64,000 nucleotides of DNA from Tanytarsus gracilentus (GCA_038502055.1 JAXRKN010000043.1:4030001-4094000); one strand, 5' to 3'; counted from the stretch's first letter, positions 13,701 to 27,645 are shown. The notes: generated by a model not told the origin, from the sequence alone. Made by a program: numbers and translations.

Positions 13701-16700
13701 GTTGAGGAATGGAAAAAGGAGACCCAGATCGTAATTTTAGATTAACACGCTCCGGTGAAACTTTTCGATTTGACAGAGAAAATACTTTTTTTTCCTAAAG
13801 TGACATTTTCTCTTCCTTGCTTTCGAAGAAGGAATTACAAGCATCTCCGCATGTTCCTCTCTAGTCTGACATTCGAGGGGTTTTAAATTATTTGAAATTT
13901 CAATTAAAACCTTCCTCACTAAGCTCTCATTCCTGCCCGCATGCACATATTTAATCTTTCAAACTGGGATAAAAGTCGCAAGCAGAGTATGACGTGTCCC
14001 CGAAAAATAAGCCTCATTGATTTTTAGACCGAGAAGATGTCGAGAAGCTTAAATCTCTGCTTTCGATTAGATGCTACACAAATATCTTCAATTTCCGTCT
14101 TCACAATACTTCCATCTCAGTCTCATCATCGTGCCAAATAAATATACACTCACACAATATTTTTAGGGTACTTTTTCGTGGCGAAAAATTCAAAGAATCT
14201 AATGAAGATTTTTGTATAACTTTTCGGCCTTTTTCAGTATATTTCTTTCATTCCGAAAAAGGAATCTTTAATCTTCTGAGGGAAGCAGTTGCAGTTTGTT
14301 CGAAGGACGATGTAGATTTATTTATTTATGCTTCTCGAAAATTCCTCTATGTTATAGTGATTACTGAAATTTATTATTATTGCACACTCTCTCGATATCC
14401 TCCGAGCATCAGCCACTTCCGACTAGATTATCTTATAGATTATCCCTAAAAGCTTCATCTTGAGAAGATATAAAAGTGAAGAAATTTGTTTGCGCTTGAT
14501 AGCATTGAATTGGTCATTTGATATTACCTTGACATTCTGCAGCGAATAATGGGCGACAATAAACTATTTTAAGAGTGAGATTAGAAGAAAGAGTTTGACG
14601 TTGTTTATTTAACGGCCATGCTAACAATGATATTGAATTGCTATTGTGTGCTGGAATTTATAACCTTAAAGAATTTTGAATTGTTTGAAAATATCTTAAA
14701 ATACATTTTATTTTTTTACGATCTTCAAGTCTTTAAATTTTCAAATGAAATTCGTCTTTAAGTAAAACAACAACAGAGTTCGAAATTAACTTCTCGGAAC
14801 ATTTATGACGTATGAAGAATTTTAGGTTCCTTCGACGTAGGCGAATGAGAATGGTCTGATGTTAACATTAATGTACATTTCGATTGAATTAAGCTCTAAT
14901 TGATGAAGTTTATTGGTAAAAGCTGTAGCCGGAGATTGAAGAAAAACTTTTCTATTTTTCCTCTGTGTTTTGTTTCCGATCATACAATTTCGAATGAAAA
15001 TGTACAATAGAAGAGAAATCAGTGGCATGAGACGCGCAGAGGAGGAAAAAAGAAAAGTTTTTCTATTTTCTGTTAATATTTTTCTTTCTTCTTCTCTACC
15101 CTTAAAATCATCTAACATCAATGTGTGTTTTTAAATACACAATGGACGTGGGCAAGTCACTTGAGATGATTTTATAAAAAAATGTTTCAGACTGTTTAAA
15201 AATTTATTATACAAAGAAAATTAAAATTTTATAGGTTTATCAAAAATTTTAATCCCTCTGACCCCGAACAGGAGCAACAAATTCTCTCTCCATCATGTGT
15301 AATCATCATCGCTCTATATATGTTCAAAGTCGATAAAGCACTCGAGAGGGAAAACATGTAAGGGAAGTGAGAGATGTGGATAAGTTAGATTTCAATCAGA
15401 GTCAGTGATTCAAGTGCATACACACACATATATTGAAGTAAGTCTCATGAGAGAGGATGGGAAGATGACCATTGCAAATAGTTTTCACAAACTTCCACTA
15501 ATGGATGCTGGTTGAATAAATTATGAATTTTGCTTCAACTCTTGGGAGGGAATGGAAAAAAAGACGAAGAAACCATTAGATTGTATACACTGCACGCTGT
15601 GTGTGTGTACATATACAGTGGACGTGAGGCGAGGATGTGATGTCTAGATGCATCAGAGAGATGGATAAATTGTTTTATCTCTCTTCGGGTTTCGACTGAT
15701 AACACACAACTTTTAATGACTTTTTACTCTCTTACAGCTCACAGTTTGTGATTTTTAAAACTTGCCACACATAAGCTCTCGTGCTCGAGAGTGAAAAATA
15801 AACTTTTATCGCCCAAATGCGAGAATTTGTGTGTCATGAGGGTTGTAATGCAAAAGAAGGGGTTGCTAACTTTAACGGTACAAAATAAAATAATTTCAAA
15901 CCCACGTTTGAAAAAGTCATTCAATATCTCTCACTTCATCCACCTTAAAAGTAATCCATTTATTTTTTTAAAACAAAAATTGCGATATAAAATATTGACA
16001 TTCGATTGCATAAGCTCAAAAGCGTAGAGAATGTTTTCAATTCAATATCTCAATGGAGTTGATCTTCTATAAATCGCGCATAAAACAAGCATGACGATAT
16101 TTTTCTCCCCTCCTCAGTTTCGATTTTGATCCTTGAGTAAACTTTTCTTCGCGACACTCGCTGCTTCATATTTTCACCTTTCTCTCTTTTCCAAGTTCAT
16201 ACAATAGATTTCCGTCTTTGATTTATTCATCTTTAATGCCATGCGATATATTAAAACTTTATACTCCGCTTTTGCCGTCTTTCAATTTTCTTCAAAAGCC
16301 ATTACGGTGAATGAGTGCGAGGAACGAAAAAATGGCACATACACATCTTGGTGTGTATACTCAGAATGAAAGCAAGATGGAGAGGAGCAAAATTTTTGAG
16401 TGAATTAGCAAAAAGTTTAAATTTAATTAAAAATTTAAAAATCTTAAAAAATTTAATAAGAATGAAAATTATTTTTAAGAAAATTTAGGTCAAAAAATTA
16501 AAGTTTGTCCGCCCCTTGCAATTAGAATAAAATATGAACAAGTTGTGCGTTCTTTACTCTTTTTAATATCTTCCAAGTTCATTGAAATGTATTTGAATAA
16601 AGCTTTTTTCTCGCAAGTGTCAGTGCTCTCAATCTGGAGCGTGATGCGAAAAAAAACGTAAAAAACATTTAAAATTTTTCTAAGAAAATTCTCAAAATTT

Positions 16701-19700
16701 TAAGCTTTATCTCCCTCATGTCGAACTTCATCGAAGGCTTAGTAAATCCCACAACAACAAAATTTATGTTAGTCGAGCGGAAAAAATGAAATTGGGGGAT
16801 CGTAAAAAAATTGCAAAACATGATAAATGCTTCAGTTATCACATAAAATGTTATTTATGATGAAGGAAAAATATTGAAGCGAGAATAACAATTATAAGAA
16901 GAATTTTTGTTTGAGAATGTGCTCGAAAAGATGATAGCGTTGGTTACATTTTGTATGGATGGGGTGATTTGTGATTTTCGGGTGAGATATATGATAAATT
17001 TGAAAAAAGTGCTAGTTTTAAAACAAAAAAAAAATTATTTTAACACACAATTTGATTTTTTAACTAATCTTAATATTTTTTATGTTGATTTGATTAAATT
17101 GTGGTTTTAATTATCTTTTGAATAATTTTCTCGACCAAAAATTTTAATTTGTCAAATTATTCCGTTTAAATAATTTTAAATACAAATCTTTCGATCTCTC
17201 TCGATAAGATTGATCATATCTTGCATAACAACAGCTTTAAGCCCTACACAACTTGATTTCCATTCATATGTAAATTATTTATTTGAGAAGAAGAAAGGTC
17301 TTCTTGTTAATTCCGACTGTGAGTGTCATCATCAAGAAGAAGTTGAAAAACAAGTTTCGTTTTCACGTGGTCACGAGTGGCGGGTGTGTTTAAGAAATCA
17401 AGAGATGTAAAATTCAGTTCTTAATTTTATAAAATCCAGTTTGATGTAAAAAAATTAATTTTTAGAGTGTTTGAAACCAACCAAAAAACTTTTATGTATT
17501 GCGAAATAAAATTCCGATTCGCAATAAATTCTAACACTTGATATCGATTTAATTTTTAAACGTTTCAAGAACGTGGTTCAGCGTAGAAACAAAAACTACG
17601 AATTTATGCTAATTAAATTATCTTGTCAGTCTGCTTAAATGCTGAGCCACGATGATTTGCTAAGTTTCCTCATTCGCAAATTTTAAACCAGCAAAAAAAT
17701 TAACACTTGAAAAATCTTCTCTAAATTTTGTTTCTTTATTCTATGCAACAATTGAAATTTTACTAGTTCAAGATCATCTAAGAGTGAAAAAATTATTATG
17801 TGAGAAAAGCGGTCATTCACACCTTAAGACGTTGAATGGTGTCTTCTTCTCTAATCACGTTATGTATTCAGGTGACAAAGTGTGACCAGTTACGAAAAAG
17901 TAGACAATTTAGCATTAGATTGAGAGATAAGCAATGTCACTTGTACATGCGAAGGTTAAAATTTATAATTTCAATCATTTTTCACACCTAAATATTCTGC
18001 TATTCATCAATTTTTGCTCGCAATAAAATCTTTTATTGCATGAATTGTAAAATTTGACCTAAAAATTTTCCCTCTTGTCAGTTTTATGCAGTCAAGAGAA
18101 CTGTTGATATTTTTAATCTCTTTCCAAGCTTAAAATTTGCACTCATTTGCATTTTATAGGAAAATTTTTTTAGTTTGCTGCATTTCGCAAGTTGTGAAAA
18201 TTTTAAAATTATTTTTTAATTTGAAAATATTTCATTTTTATATTTTTTAAGGAATTTAAAATTTCAAACTTTTTAAAAGAAAAACTCATCTTTTCATGAA
18301 TGCTTAATCACATCATTCTCGCAGTCTGTCATATCCGGATGCAAGCCTGCTCGCATAATCCCTACCGACTGTTGCATAATGAAAAACATTTGAATTAAAT
18401 TGTAATGACTTGTAATCGGAATTTATTTATGCAAAAGAGCTTACACTCTACGTTCGGCATACCGCGCAAATCAAGCGAAAATTGATTTCGATTGCAGAGT
18501 GGAATAATTTAATGTTGTTATTCATATAAATATTTACTCTACTTCCTATAAATGTTACAAAACTTCTAAAATCTTCCTGTGCATCCACAGCGGGCCTGCA
18601 GACTTAACACAGAGCGGATTTACTCTTTTTTGATGAGCATCATGTATGATGCGGTAAACCACATTCGTGGAAGAGATTAAATGAAAATTTCAATAAACTT
18701 TTCCTCTCAAGCTACTTTTTGAACTCATTCAACTGCAAACATCACTATGTGCTTGTGCATATGGGGAAGCTTATCATTCATAATTTAGCGAAAGGCACAT
18801 TAGAAGAGCCTCAAAACGGGATACACTCATGTGCTTCACATGATGACATAAAAAACTGTAACATCCTTTTATTATCTGTTGGGAAAAGTACATATGAATA
18901 TGAAGGTGGAAAATGAAAGCGAAAAGAGAGCAACTTTAGTGGTTTGCATTAATAGTTGGCGTAACACTTGTGCATGGTCGGAAAAAAGAGAGCAGTTGAA
19001 GATAACGATAAGAATCTTGGAAATAATTAAAGAGTTTTGTAGAACTTAAGATTTTTTAAATAAATTTTTAACTATCTCAAGCTTCCTTTAGAATTTCATT
19101 TTAATCCCACTATTATCGCTATAAACAATCCTATTATGACCTATTTTAGTTTAATACAATAGAAACATAATGCTCTCCTAATTATTATCAACGACTGAGA
19201 GATTATCGCAACAAATGGCAGACGAAATTAAGTTTTTCATCATTATGAGCTTCCTTTTGAATCATTTACTGCTTGTGATGATATTTGAAGGAGATATTTA
19301 ATGGGAGTAGATTAACTTGAATGTGGGTAGATGTGAACATATGTGTGTGCGAGTCTGATGATGTCATTTTTATTTCGCCCTCTAGCAAGGTTTCATAAAA
19401 CTCGACCCAAAAGTCTATTTGACCCGTGACATTGTGTAATATCATCGTTTAAGGAATTCTTTTTGTCATCAACAAAATAATCCATTTTTAAAGGAAAGCA
19501 AACTCCTCTCGTAGTTGTAAGGTCGTAAATATTATGCGATGATAATTAATTATGTATTCATTTTTGCTGTTGTGTTTTTTAATGTTCCTTGCAGCTTCAC
19601 TGCTCCAGTTTGTGACCCTTTTGTTGCCTTAATTAGTTCCCTCCCATCATTGCCGTGTTTGCCTTGGGAAGAAAAATTATTTGCATAAAATTATCCTCGA

Positions 19701-21383
19701 CAGTTGCTTATGAAAATCTGTAATCTTCCTTTTTTTAAAAAAGTGGATACACTTTACGTCTTGAGGAAATGACGGATTTTTTAACTTTAAAATAATTTGT
19801 ACAAAAAAGGGAGATTAAGAGCTTTGAGATTTTCTTTTGATGAACGAAAATTTGAAAGGAAAATTATGAAGCATCTGCATTATGTTTTTGAGGGAAGATG
19901 CAAACTAATTGGGTCACGTGCTGTCGCTTCTAGTGAAATTTAAATTAAAAAGATTTGAAATTTATAAAAATCCTTAAGTTTAAAAAAGCAGTAAAATAAT
20001 TTCTGATTCCAGACAGCTATAAAAACTCACTGGATCACAAATATTTAATTTTCTTATCTGTTAAATTTGGATCTCTGCAATTGACCATCTCAATTCTCTT
20101 CCAGCAATTTTTTGTTCACTGAGCTATCATCGAGTTGAAATCAAACATGAAATAGAAAATCCTTTTCATCATCATATTCTCGATTTTTTTACATCATCCC
20201 TCATCTGTCATTTTCAGTAATTGCGCAGAGCTTAACAAAAGCAAACGCTGCAAAAATTGTTTGACATCGACTTACGAGCTGCGAAATGTTTGCAATTAAT
20301 TTCTCTAGAAGCGACTAAAATTATCCGACACTTGATGCTTTTTGTCGTCAAACTAGTTTTTGTGCTCGTGCTGCCCGGAGCTTTGAAAAAATGCAGGAAA
20401 TTTGTTGAATTTTTCATTTACACTTTTGAGAACGTTTAGAATTTCAAGCTATGAGTGCAGTCAATTACAATTATTATTTTTTGTATGTTTATTTTTCTCT
20501 TCACTTTTATTCACTCGTAACTGCCTGCATTGAAGCTGCCCACATTCATCTTTGTTTACTCACATTTTCATGTTGTTCACTTTTAATCTCTCATTCATTT
20601 ACTGTCTTTTGATGGTATAAAAATTAAATTTGTGAGAAAATTTGTTTGCTCTTAAATAATGTTGTCAGTCAAAACTTGTTGCTTAATGCAAGTAAAATTA
20701 TTGAATTAAGCACTTTGCAGAAATGATGTCAAAAAATTACACAAAGAACATTTGAAAAGATATTAAATAATTTATTTTTAGGAAAAGATGAAAACATATT
20801 TATGTAAATTTTAATGAATTTTAAACCAGGAAAAAAACTTAGAATTAAATTTAATTCAAAATTATTTTTTTCTTCATCATTTATCAAAATTTAAATCCAT
20901 AAATTATTTATTTTAAAGCACGTTTTATTTTGATAAAATCACAATTTTTCAATCTGCAGATTAATTAAATTTTTCAATTGCATTCGAAATGTGCATTTCG
21001 CTAATGGCTTTTAAAATTAGCATACAAATTATTTACTAAATGTAATTAAGAAAATAAATTATTAGCTGCAAGCTTGTGATTTTTTAATTTGATTGAAACG
21101 ACAACAATCGAGAAAATTCTAAAGAGTTTATTGAAAAATTTAAACATTTTTTCTGACTTTGCGAAGCTTTGGAATTCAAATCAGAAAAACGACGAATTTT
21201 TTCATCATTTCAAATGAAATTTTGCACATTGTTGCCGAGTTTACAATAATGAAGATGGGATTTTTTTTACAAAATGAAGTGAAAAGCACAAGATGAAATA
21301 AGATGAGTCAGGATGAGGAAGGCATTAACTGAGGGTGTTTATCTTTCATTACATTTCATCTCTAACAGAATTGCATACTTTTA
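10739..21383. other. Gene-free stretch upstream of the ELOVL gene
   Basis: About 10.6 kb of alternating AT-rich and more complex sequence. I see no reading frame with recognisable domains, no tRNA or rRNA, and no clear transposon ends. It may hold the ELOVL promoter, regulatory DNA or a long 5'UTR intron. Confidence 0.5.
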
Positions 21384-23018
21384 GGGTCCCTGTACATAAT
21401 TTCTTAGTAAACCGTGAAAATTAAATTTAAAACTGTAAATTCCTACTGATAGCACCGATGAAATTCAACAAAAATATATTTTTCGTGTAGCTAATGTGTT
21501 TATCTTTAATTCAAGACCTTTATCAAAATTTTGCGTTGCCACGTTCATCCTTAAAAATGGTGTTTTTTCTTGCTCATAATTTCTTAGTTGATGTCCATAA
21601 TTTCTTAGTAAATTTGCTCATAATTTCTTAGTAGAAAGTTAAATCAATTTTAGACTTGGAAGCAATAACCAAAAAGGCATGTTATGCATATTTTAATTGT
21701 TGGAAAATATATCAAGATTTTAAGTAAAAATATTTCAGAGTTGTTAAATCAGCATGCAGCATGATATATGCTTAAACTTCATAAAATATCCCAGTTTTAT
21801 GTGTAAATTAAATCAAAAGTCTTAAAAAGACCACAAGATTAATCACAATTGATACATAATTTTAAAAGCCATTTTAAGCTTGTGATTCTTATCATAAATT
21901 AACACTTGCAGAAATAATTTTATGTCCAACACGCTGAAAAAAGGTCGAGCAAGATGAGAGAAAATTCCTATAAAAATAATATCTCATTTTTAAGCATCAA
22001 TGCATTAAAAGGTGAAATAAAATGAAAGTTTGAGTTAGGCAAAAAGCCTTTTCAGTTAAGCAATCGATTTTTACTATCAGGAACAACTCATTCAGTTGTG
22101 ATTAAAGTTAGTAATAATTAATTTGGATCATGTTCCTGCCTAGTTATTGCGTTTAATAATTGCAAATATTTAATCTTATAGTTCTGTTAAAACTTCCTAG
22201 GAACTGGATCTTAGTTCCGCTGGCATCGCCTTTAGCACTTCCACTTCCCAAAATTTTAATTTTATTAGATTTTTTTGTATTACTGAATTTATGTTAAACT
22301 GGTTCTCATGTCCATGTCCAGCGCTGGATCTTAGTTCCGCTGGATCTTACTTCCAGCACTATTTTTTTTTTTCATTGAACCTTGCACAACCTTGTCTATA
22401 AGCACTTACTGCACGTTCCTGTATCAAAAATGACAGTTCCACTTCCAAGACAGTGCTTGTTGCCTATGACACCCAATTTCCTTCATATTTGTCAGCAATA
22501 CCTTAAAATACTTGTTTTCAAATTATTTTCAGCATGTTCACACCCCAAAAATAGTTTTTATAGACAATTCAAGTAATTTTTTTCATCAAATTCCAAAGAA
22601 TGCTTCACCAAAATTTACTAAGAAATTATGAGCAAATCAACTAAGAAATTATGAGCACCTTTAAAAGATCATTTTTAAGGATACGGCACCATTTTGGATG
22701 AACATCAAACTAATAATTTAAATCTTTGATATTTAATTGACACAAAAAAAATTTAATTCATAAATAATTAAGTGATTTTCTTAAAGAAAATCAATGAAAT
22801 ATGCGAAGGCTATCGATGTATGGAAAATCTTATTTAAAGCTTTTATGGCATTTAACGTCCTTAAAATTCTGTCGAACCTTTATGACAATGGTGTAGAATG
22901 ATAAAACACGCAGATTAAACACTTGAAGTTAGGCATTTGGATTTGAAGACAAAAAGTTATCGCAATATGAAATTTTACTAAGAAATTATGGTCACTAAGA
23001 AATTATGTACAGGGACCC
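21384..23018. mobile_element. TA-flanked non-autonomous DNA transposon with arrayed subterminal repeats
   Basis: The ends are inverted copies of GGGTCCCTGTACATAATTTC followed by TTAGT, and TA flanks each end (21382-21383 and 23019-23020). The 14-mer CATAATTTCTTAGT occurs four times in the left half (21395, 21575, 21596, 21619) and four times inverted in the right half (22617, 22640, 22977, 22994). Internally CTGGATCTTAGTTCCGCTGG occurs at 22204-22223 and 22324-22343, the second running into a third partial copy. No transposase-sized frame exists in the 1635 bp. TA duplications are typical of Tc1/mariner-type insertion (family knowledge); the family is not identified. Confidence 0.85.
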
Positions 23019-24118
23019 TATTTATTATGTTAAGGCTTCGAGGAAAAGGATGAGAATTTTTTTTCAGAAATTTAATATGACAAAAGATCGTGATGAAGAA
23101 TGAGAGGTTGTTGATGTTATTTTTACCTTCATTCCACTCCCATTTTTTTAATAATCATTTTTATGACAACGAAAAGCATTTTCGAGTTCCACTGTATATG
23201 TGCATATTTTCATCAGTGATAAAGAATCTCTTCCAGTCCAAGTACCTTCAAGCGCATCACTGAATTCGTTCAAAGGCACGCAAAAACTCTTCTTATTTCT
23301 CCCCCTATCTTGCACATAAATCCCCAATTGTTTGCCATATCAAAGCGTACATTATTATGTGCGTCAAGTTGTGTGTGCATGTGTGAGAGTATTAATGAAA
23401 AAGAGCTTTTATGCATACAACCTGTGCGTTTTTCTCGAGGCCCCTCGCACAAATCCTTCACATGTCTTTTGCAATTTTCACTACCCACTTCTATTTTTGC
23501 TTTTTATGTGCACACACATTTGCATCCGACTATTATGATTTTTTTATGTGAACGCATTTTTTTGCGATGCAATTTAATGACGTGACGCAGTGGCGTGGAA
23601 GAGATTTAAAGTGAAGGATAAGTGATTTTTCTACTAATGAATGCTGCAGATGAAATTTAAATAAAAAGGTTGTTAAAAACTTGAAGATTTATTGGAACGG
23701 AAAATGTGTGAAGTTTTTATTTTAATTAATGTTCTCACAAATCCTTAAATAAGATCAGAATTATTAAAGTCGTGCATTTAAATTTTGCCAGCATCCAAAA
23801 TGTTTTAATTCAATTAATTTTATACTAATGGTCGCCAACTCTCATTACGAGTAATAAAATTTCATCAAATATTATTCCCCAAACTCACGTTAAAATGACT
23901 CGCACGATGACATGATTATCCACTCAGATCAAAATTATTGAAAATATTTTAATTGACCTAATTAGTAATAATTCGCAACCACTGGTTTTTTGTTTGCAAA
24001 AAAAATCATTAAATGCATGTGAGTACGCACAAATCACATGGATTGTGCTGTACATAAGTGCATGAAAGAAGCCTCTTCAGTCGCATTTAATATTTTTTCT
24101 GCTTCGAGTGCATTTTTA
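23019..24118. other. No gene recognised
   Basis: AT-rich intergenic sequence between two repeat elements. The overlapping short frames near 23270-23585 are on both strands and show no recognisable domain. Confidence 0.5.
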
Positions 24119-24909
24119 GTGTAACCCACGAAGTGGTGTAACACTTATATGCGCCTATTTCCGTCCGTCTGTCTGTCTGTCTGTCCGTCTGTTCCATCGA
24201 GATCTCGGCTCCTGAGATAGCTAGAGACTTCTAGTTTTCGCCAAATGGTAGGTCTATGAATTTAGATTCGGCCATTTTAGGAATTATGAGGGTCATGACC
24301 ACAGGTCGTGCCATGGACAGTCCTAAATGCCATTTTTCACACAAATTTCCTGTTATATGGCTTCATGTATGTCGTTGAACTCGTATTTGTATCAGGAATC
24401 GAAAGGCATTGATGATATTTGAGGAATGTCTATCATGGCCATCCAAGAGTGCCACCAATGTCCATCACGGCCGGCCAGTAGTGCCCCTAATGTCCATTTT
24501 TTAAAAGTATGGCTTCATGTACCTCGTTGAACTCGGAATTTGACCAGGAATCGATTGGCATGGATCTGAAAATGGAACACTGTGGAAAATGGAACACAGT
24601 TGAAAATGGAACACAGTGGAAAATGGAACATAGTGGAAAATGAAACATAGTGGAAAATTGAACATGGTGAAAATGAAACATAATGGAAAATGAAACATAG
24701 TGGAAAATGGAACATAGTGGGAAATGGAACACAATAGAAAATGGAACATAGTGAAAAATGGAACATGGTGGAAAATGAAACACAGTGGGAAATGTAACAT
24801 AATTGAGAAATATTTTCCATAAGGCTTCCCTTTTGGCTTCTCCAAGGCTTCTTCATAGGACTTCGCCATGTTACATTTCCAATACTGATCTGTTACAAGT
24901 GGGTTACAC
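24119..24909. repeat. Composite repeat block with short terminal inverted repeats
   Basis: GTGTAACCCAC at 24119-24129 is repeated inverted at 24899-24909. Inside, in order: a (GTCT)n-like tract (24161-24192), near-duplicate segments about 152 bp apart starting TATGGCTTCATGTA (24356 and 24508), short 33-34-bp near-repeats around 24425-24500, and a 17-bp minisatellite (24568-24804). No target duplication is evident. The whole may be one decayed mobile element, but this is inference. Confidence 0.55.
24568..24804. repeat. 17-bp minisatellite, about 14 copies
   Basis: Tandem copies of a unit close to GAAAATGGAACATAGTG; copy 6 is one base short. The last copy contains GGAAATGTAACAT (24788-24800), which recurs inverted at 24868-24880, so a 13-bp hairpin is possible. 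The 17-bp period is not a multiple of three and the unit lacks stops on the - strand, so all three minus frames stay open. Those frames are artefacts, not genes. Confidence 0.9.
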
Positions 24910-27573
24910 GGCAACACCCACGTGTGGGTTTTGAAACATTTTTTTTGTTCGTTCGTAGTGAAGGAGAAGAAGAAAAATTTCGAGCTAAAAATCAAGTGGA
25001 AATGTGTGTAGAAGGATGCGAGTTTAATGACCTCAGAGAATGTGCCATCATCATCATGTACATATTAAAATTTTCCCCCTTTCATGGTGAACGTTTTTAA
25101 TAACAAGACTCATTCATCGCGATGCATTTCATACTTGAAAAATTTCCCATTGAAAAATCTTATCCCCGAAAAAAAATTTGTTTGAGCACCACTCAACCCA
25201 CTTCCTCTCGTGTATTTTCCTTCCTTTCACATCGTCGTTGAGTTATGAACAAAGATTTTGCGATAATGACTCGAAAAGATTTTTCTTGTTTTTTTTTTGC
25301 AGGGTTTAAAGTGGTAATGTTTGAGGGTAGTTGAGACTCTAAGCACTGCCGACTTGACTTTTAGAATCTTTTAAAAATGCTGTTGATAAATTATTTTTTC
25401 AAAAGTCAATGCTTACTTTTGAGACATTCAATATTCTTAGGAGAAAAAATGGGAAGTTTTTAAAAAATGAAAAAATTGTTTTTGATGCATTCTTACTGTG
25501 ACTGTGAGAAAATACGAAAGTAATTTTGTGATGCATTCGTGGAAAGTCATTAACCTCTCAGAAGAAGAAAAGTTTGTAATGAAAACTTTTAAACGAGTTT
25601 TCTTTAAACCTTGAAACAAACCTTCAGAGACCTTTACCATTTGACAACCTTTTACAATCCCACTCGATACAACGCGTAGATAATTCTGGTTTTATCACTC
25701 CAGTGATTTTCAACATTTGTAAGTTATTCGATTTTAACCTTGGTAGTCTTAATTTTTCTGGAATTAATTGAAAGTTTGCTGATGACGTCAAACAAGAATT
25801 TACTGCGTAGGGTTTTGATATCAAAATAAATACTAACAATTTTCATGAAAATTTTGTCAACTTTATGACAGTCACCTTCATTAATTTTACACATCCTCAA
25901 TCGAAGTTCCACGCATCGATGAATGACAAAATCGATAAACAACTGCAATCAAACATCGTTCAGATAATAATAAAATAAATAAATTGATTTATGCGGTTTA
26001 AAGCACTCTCAATTTTACAAATATTAAATTTCATACTTGGCGGACAATCGCTGTAAAAATATGCAATTTTGTGCAGTGTCAAAACATTTTTTCTATGTAT
26101 TTTTTAATACATATGATTTAAGTATTTGTGACATTAACAATGCAATTATTTACTGATAGTCAATTGAGGATTGTGAGGAAGTGTCGACGAATTAAAAATT
26201 AATAAGATTTATTATCAAATAAATAATTTATTCTAATAATTTTTTTAAAACAATTCATGATCGTGTAATTTTCAATATTGAAAATCATTTCCTCACGTTC
26301 TTAAGTCCCGACATTCATTAATCATCAACAGGTTTTAGATATTTAATTGTTAATTAAATGTAGCATCTTTGAATAAATCTACTCATCTTTATTAATAAAT
26401 TTTTCGACCAGAATATTCTTTACATTTTTTAAAACGTAATTTTGTCATCGCATCAAGACGTTCACGTATCAATTGAAGTGGAAAATGATATGATTGTAGT
26501 TTAAAATCATGATAATGCAAAATTCACTCAAGCGACTTACAAATGCATGCGAATGATCTTAAAGAATTTTTTTTTCGTGAAAACTTCACGTCGAATTTTT
26601 GTTGAGACGTGAAAAAAATTGAGTGACCTACAAAATGATAATAATAAGTTTTTGAAGACATGCTTTTTTGCACAATATTAAAAATGATCATGATTGTGGA
26701 AAACAAAAGAATTAGTGGGACTATTTTGGCATCTTCATTGTGACCTTTGAATATTTTAAATATAAATTTTTAACATTCAACAACTTTTAAATCGAAATCG
26801 ATTCGATATCGTGTTAATCTACTGAAGGACTCACATCAAACGAGTACTGCACTATTTGATGGATTAAATTTTAATCGTTGTGGGCCCTTGCTCGATGAAA
26901 TCAGCTGGTATTCTTGCCATAACCTTCCGATCAGGTTTGTGAGCGAATGTAGTTTATATTTTCGAAAGGCACAACGTTTTTTTTATTGTGAAAGTTCTTG
27001 GAGAACCTTGATGAGAGTTCAATCTTCTACCTTCTGCAACTATTACACTTATCTTAAGAGATGAACAAGGTCGTCAATATATTTTGAATGAAAAAGGTCA
27101 TTTTGCAATTAAAGCAAAATTATGCAAGAAGATAACTTTTTTATTTTATTGCAATAAAATGCATAACTTTAAGATTGTACTTGAGTTTTGGACATTTTTG
27201 TGAAATTTTTATTACACGGATTACGAAAAATGTGGTTTAATAAAATTTTAAAGTTCGAGTGAAACCAAAATGTCAAAAGTGTATAAAGCAAGGTGTGATG
27301 TCATTGCAAGACTGCAAAAGTGAATTTTTAATTTTTTAACCCTAGGATTTTATGTAAAATTATTTCAAGTTTTAATTTTAAGATGAATATTTAAAATATT
27401 TTATTCATCTTTTTTAATATTTCATAATTTTTTTTATCAATTTAGAAATGAAATTTTTATCTTCGAAGGTTCACAAAAGTTTGAATTCTTCAATCCGCAC
27501 ATTCGCTGATATTTCAATGATTATGTTAATGATAAAAGTTAATGACCTATATAATTTGATAATACCAACTTAC
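24910..27573. other. No gene recognised
   Basis: AT-rich sequence with scattered short frames only. Neither transposon ends nor RNA genes are seen. Confidence 0.5.
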
Positions 27574-27645
27574 CTCGAGAGTTTTTCGTACTGAAGATCG
27601 AAAATTGTACTTTTTATCTTCTCAATATAGGATGCAGCTGCACTG
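27574..27645 (-). other. Candidate non-coding exon, possibly a distal ELOVL 5'UTR exon
   Basis: On the - strand an initiator-like TCATCAGTGCAG (around 27640-27650) is followed about 70 nt later by a full-consensus donor, GAG|GTAAGT, with the GT at 27573-27572. No good open frame runs through it. The next minus-strand gene downstream is the elongase, which has an acceptor-like TTCAG just 5' of its ATG. A 16.8-kb 5'UTR intron would link them, but this is inference only. Confidence 0.22.

Noticed and set aside
24487..24995. Overlapping minus-strand frames of 98, 164 and 113 aa with Phe/His/Cys-rich repeats
   Set aside because: Read-through of a 17-bp minisatellite that lacks stops in all minus frames; not genes.
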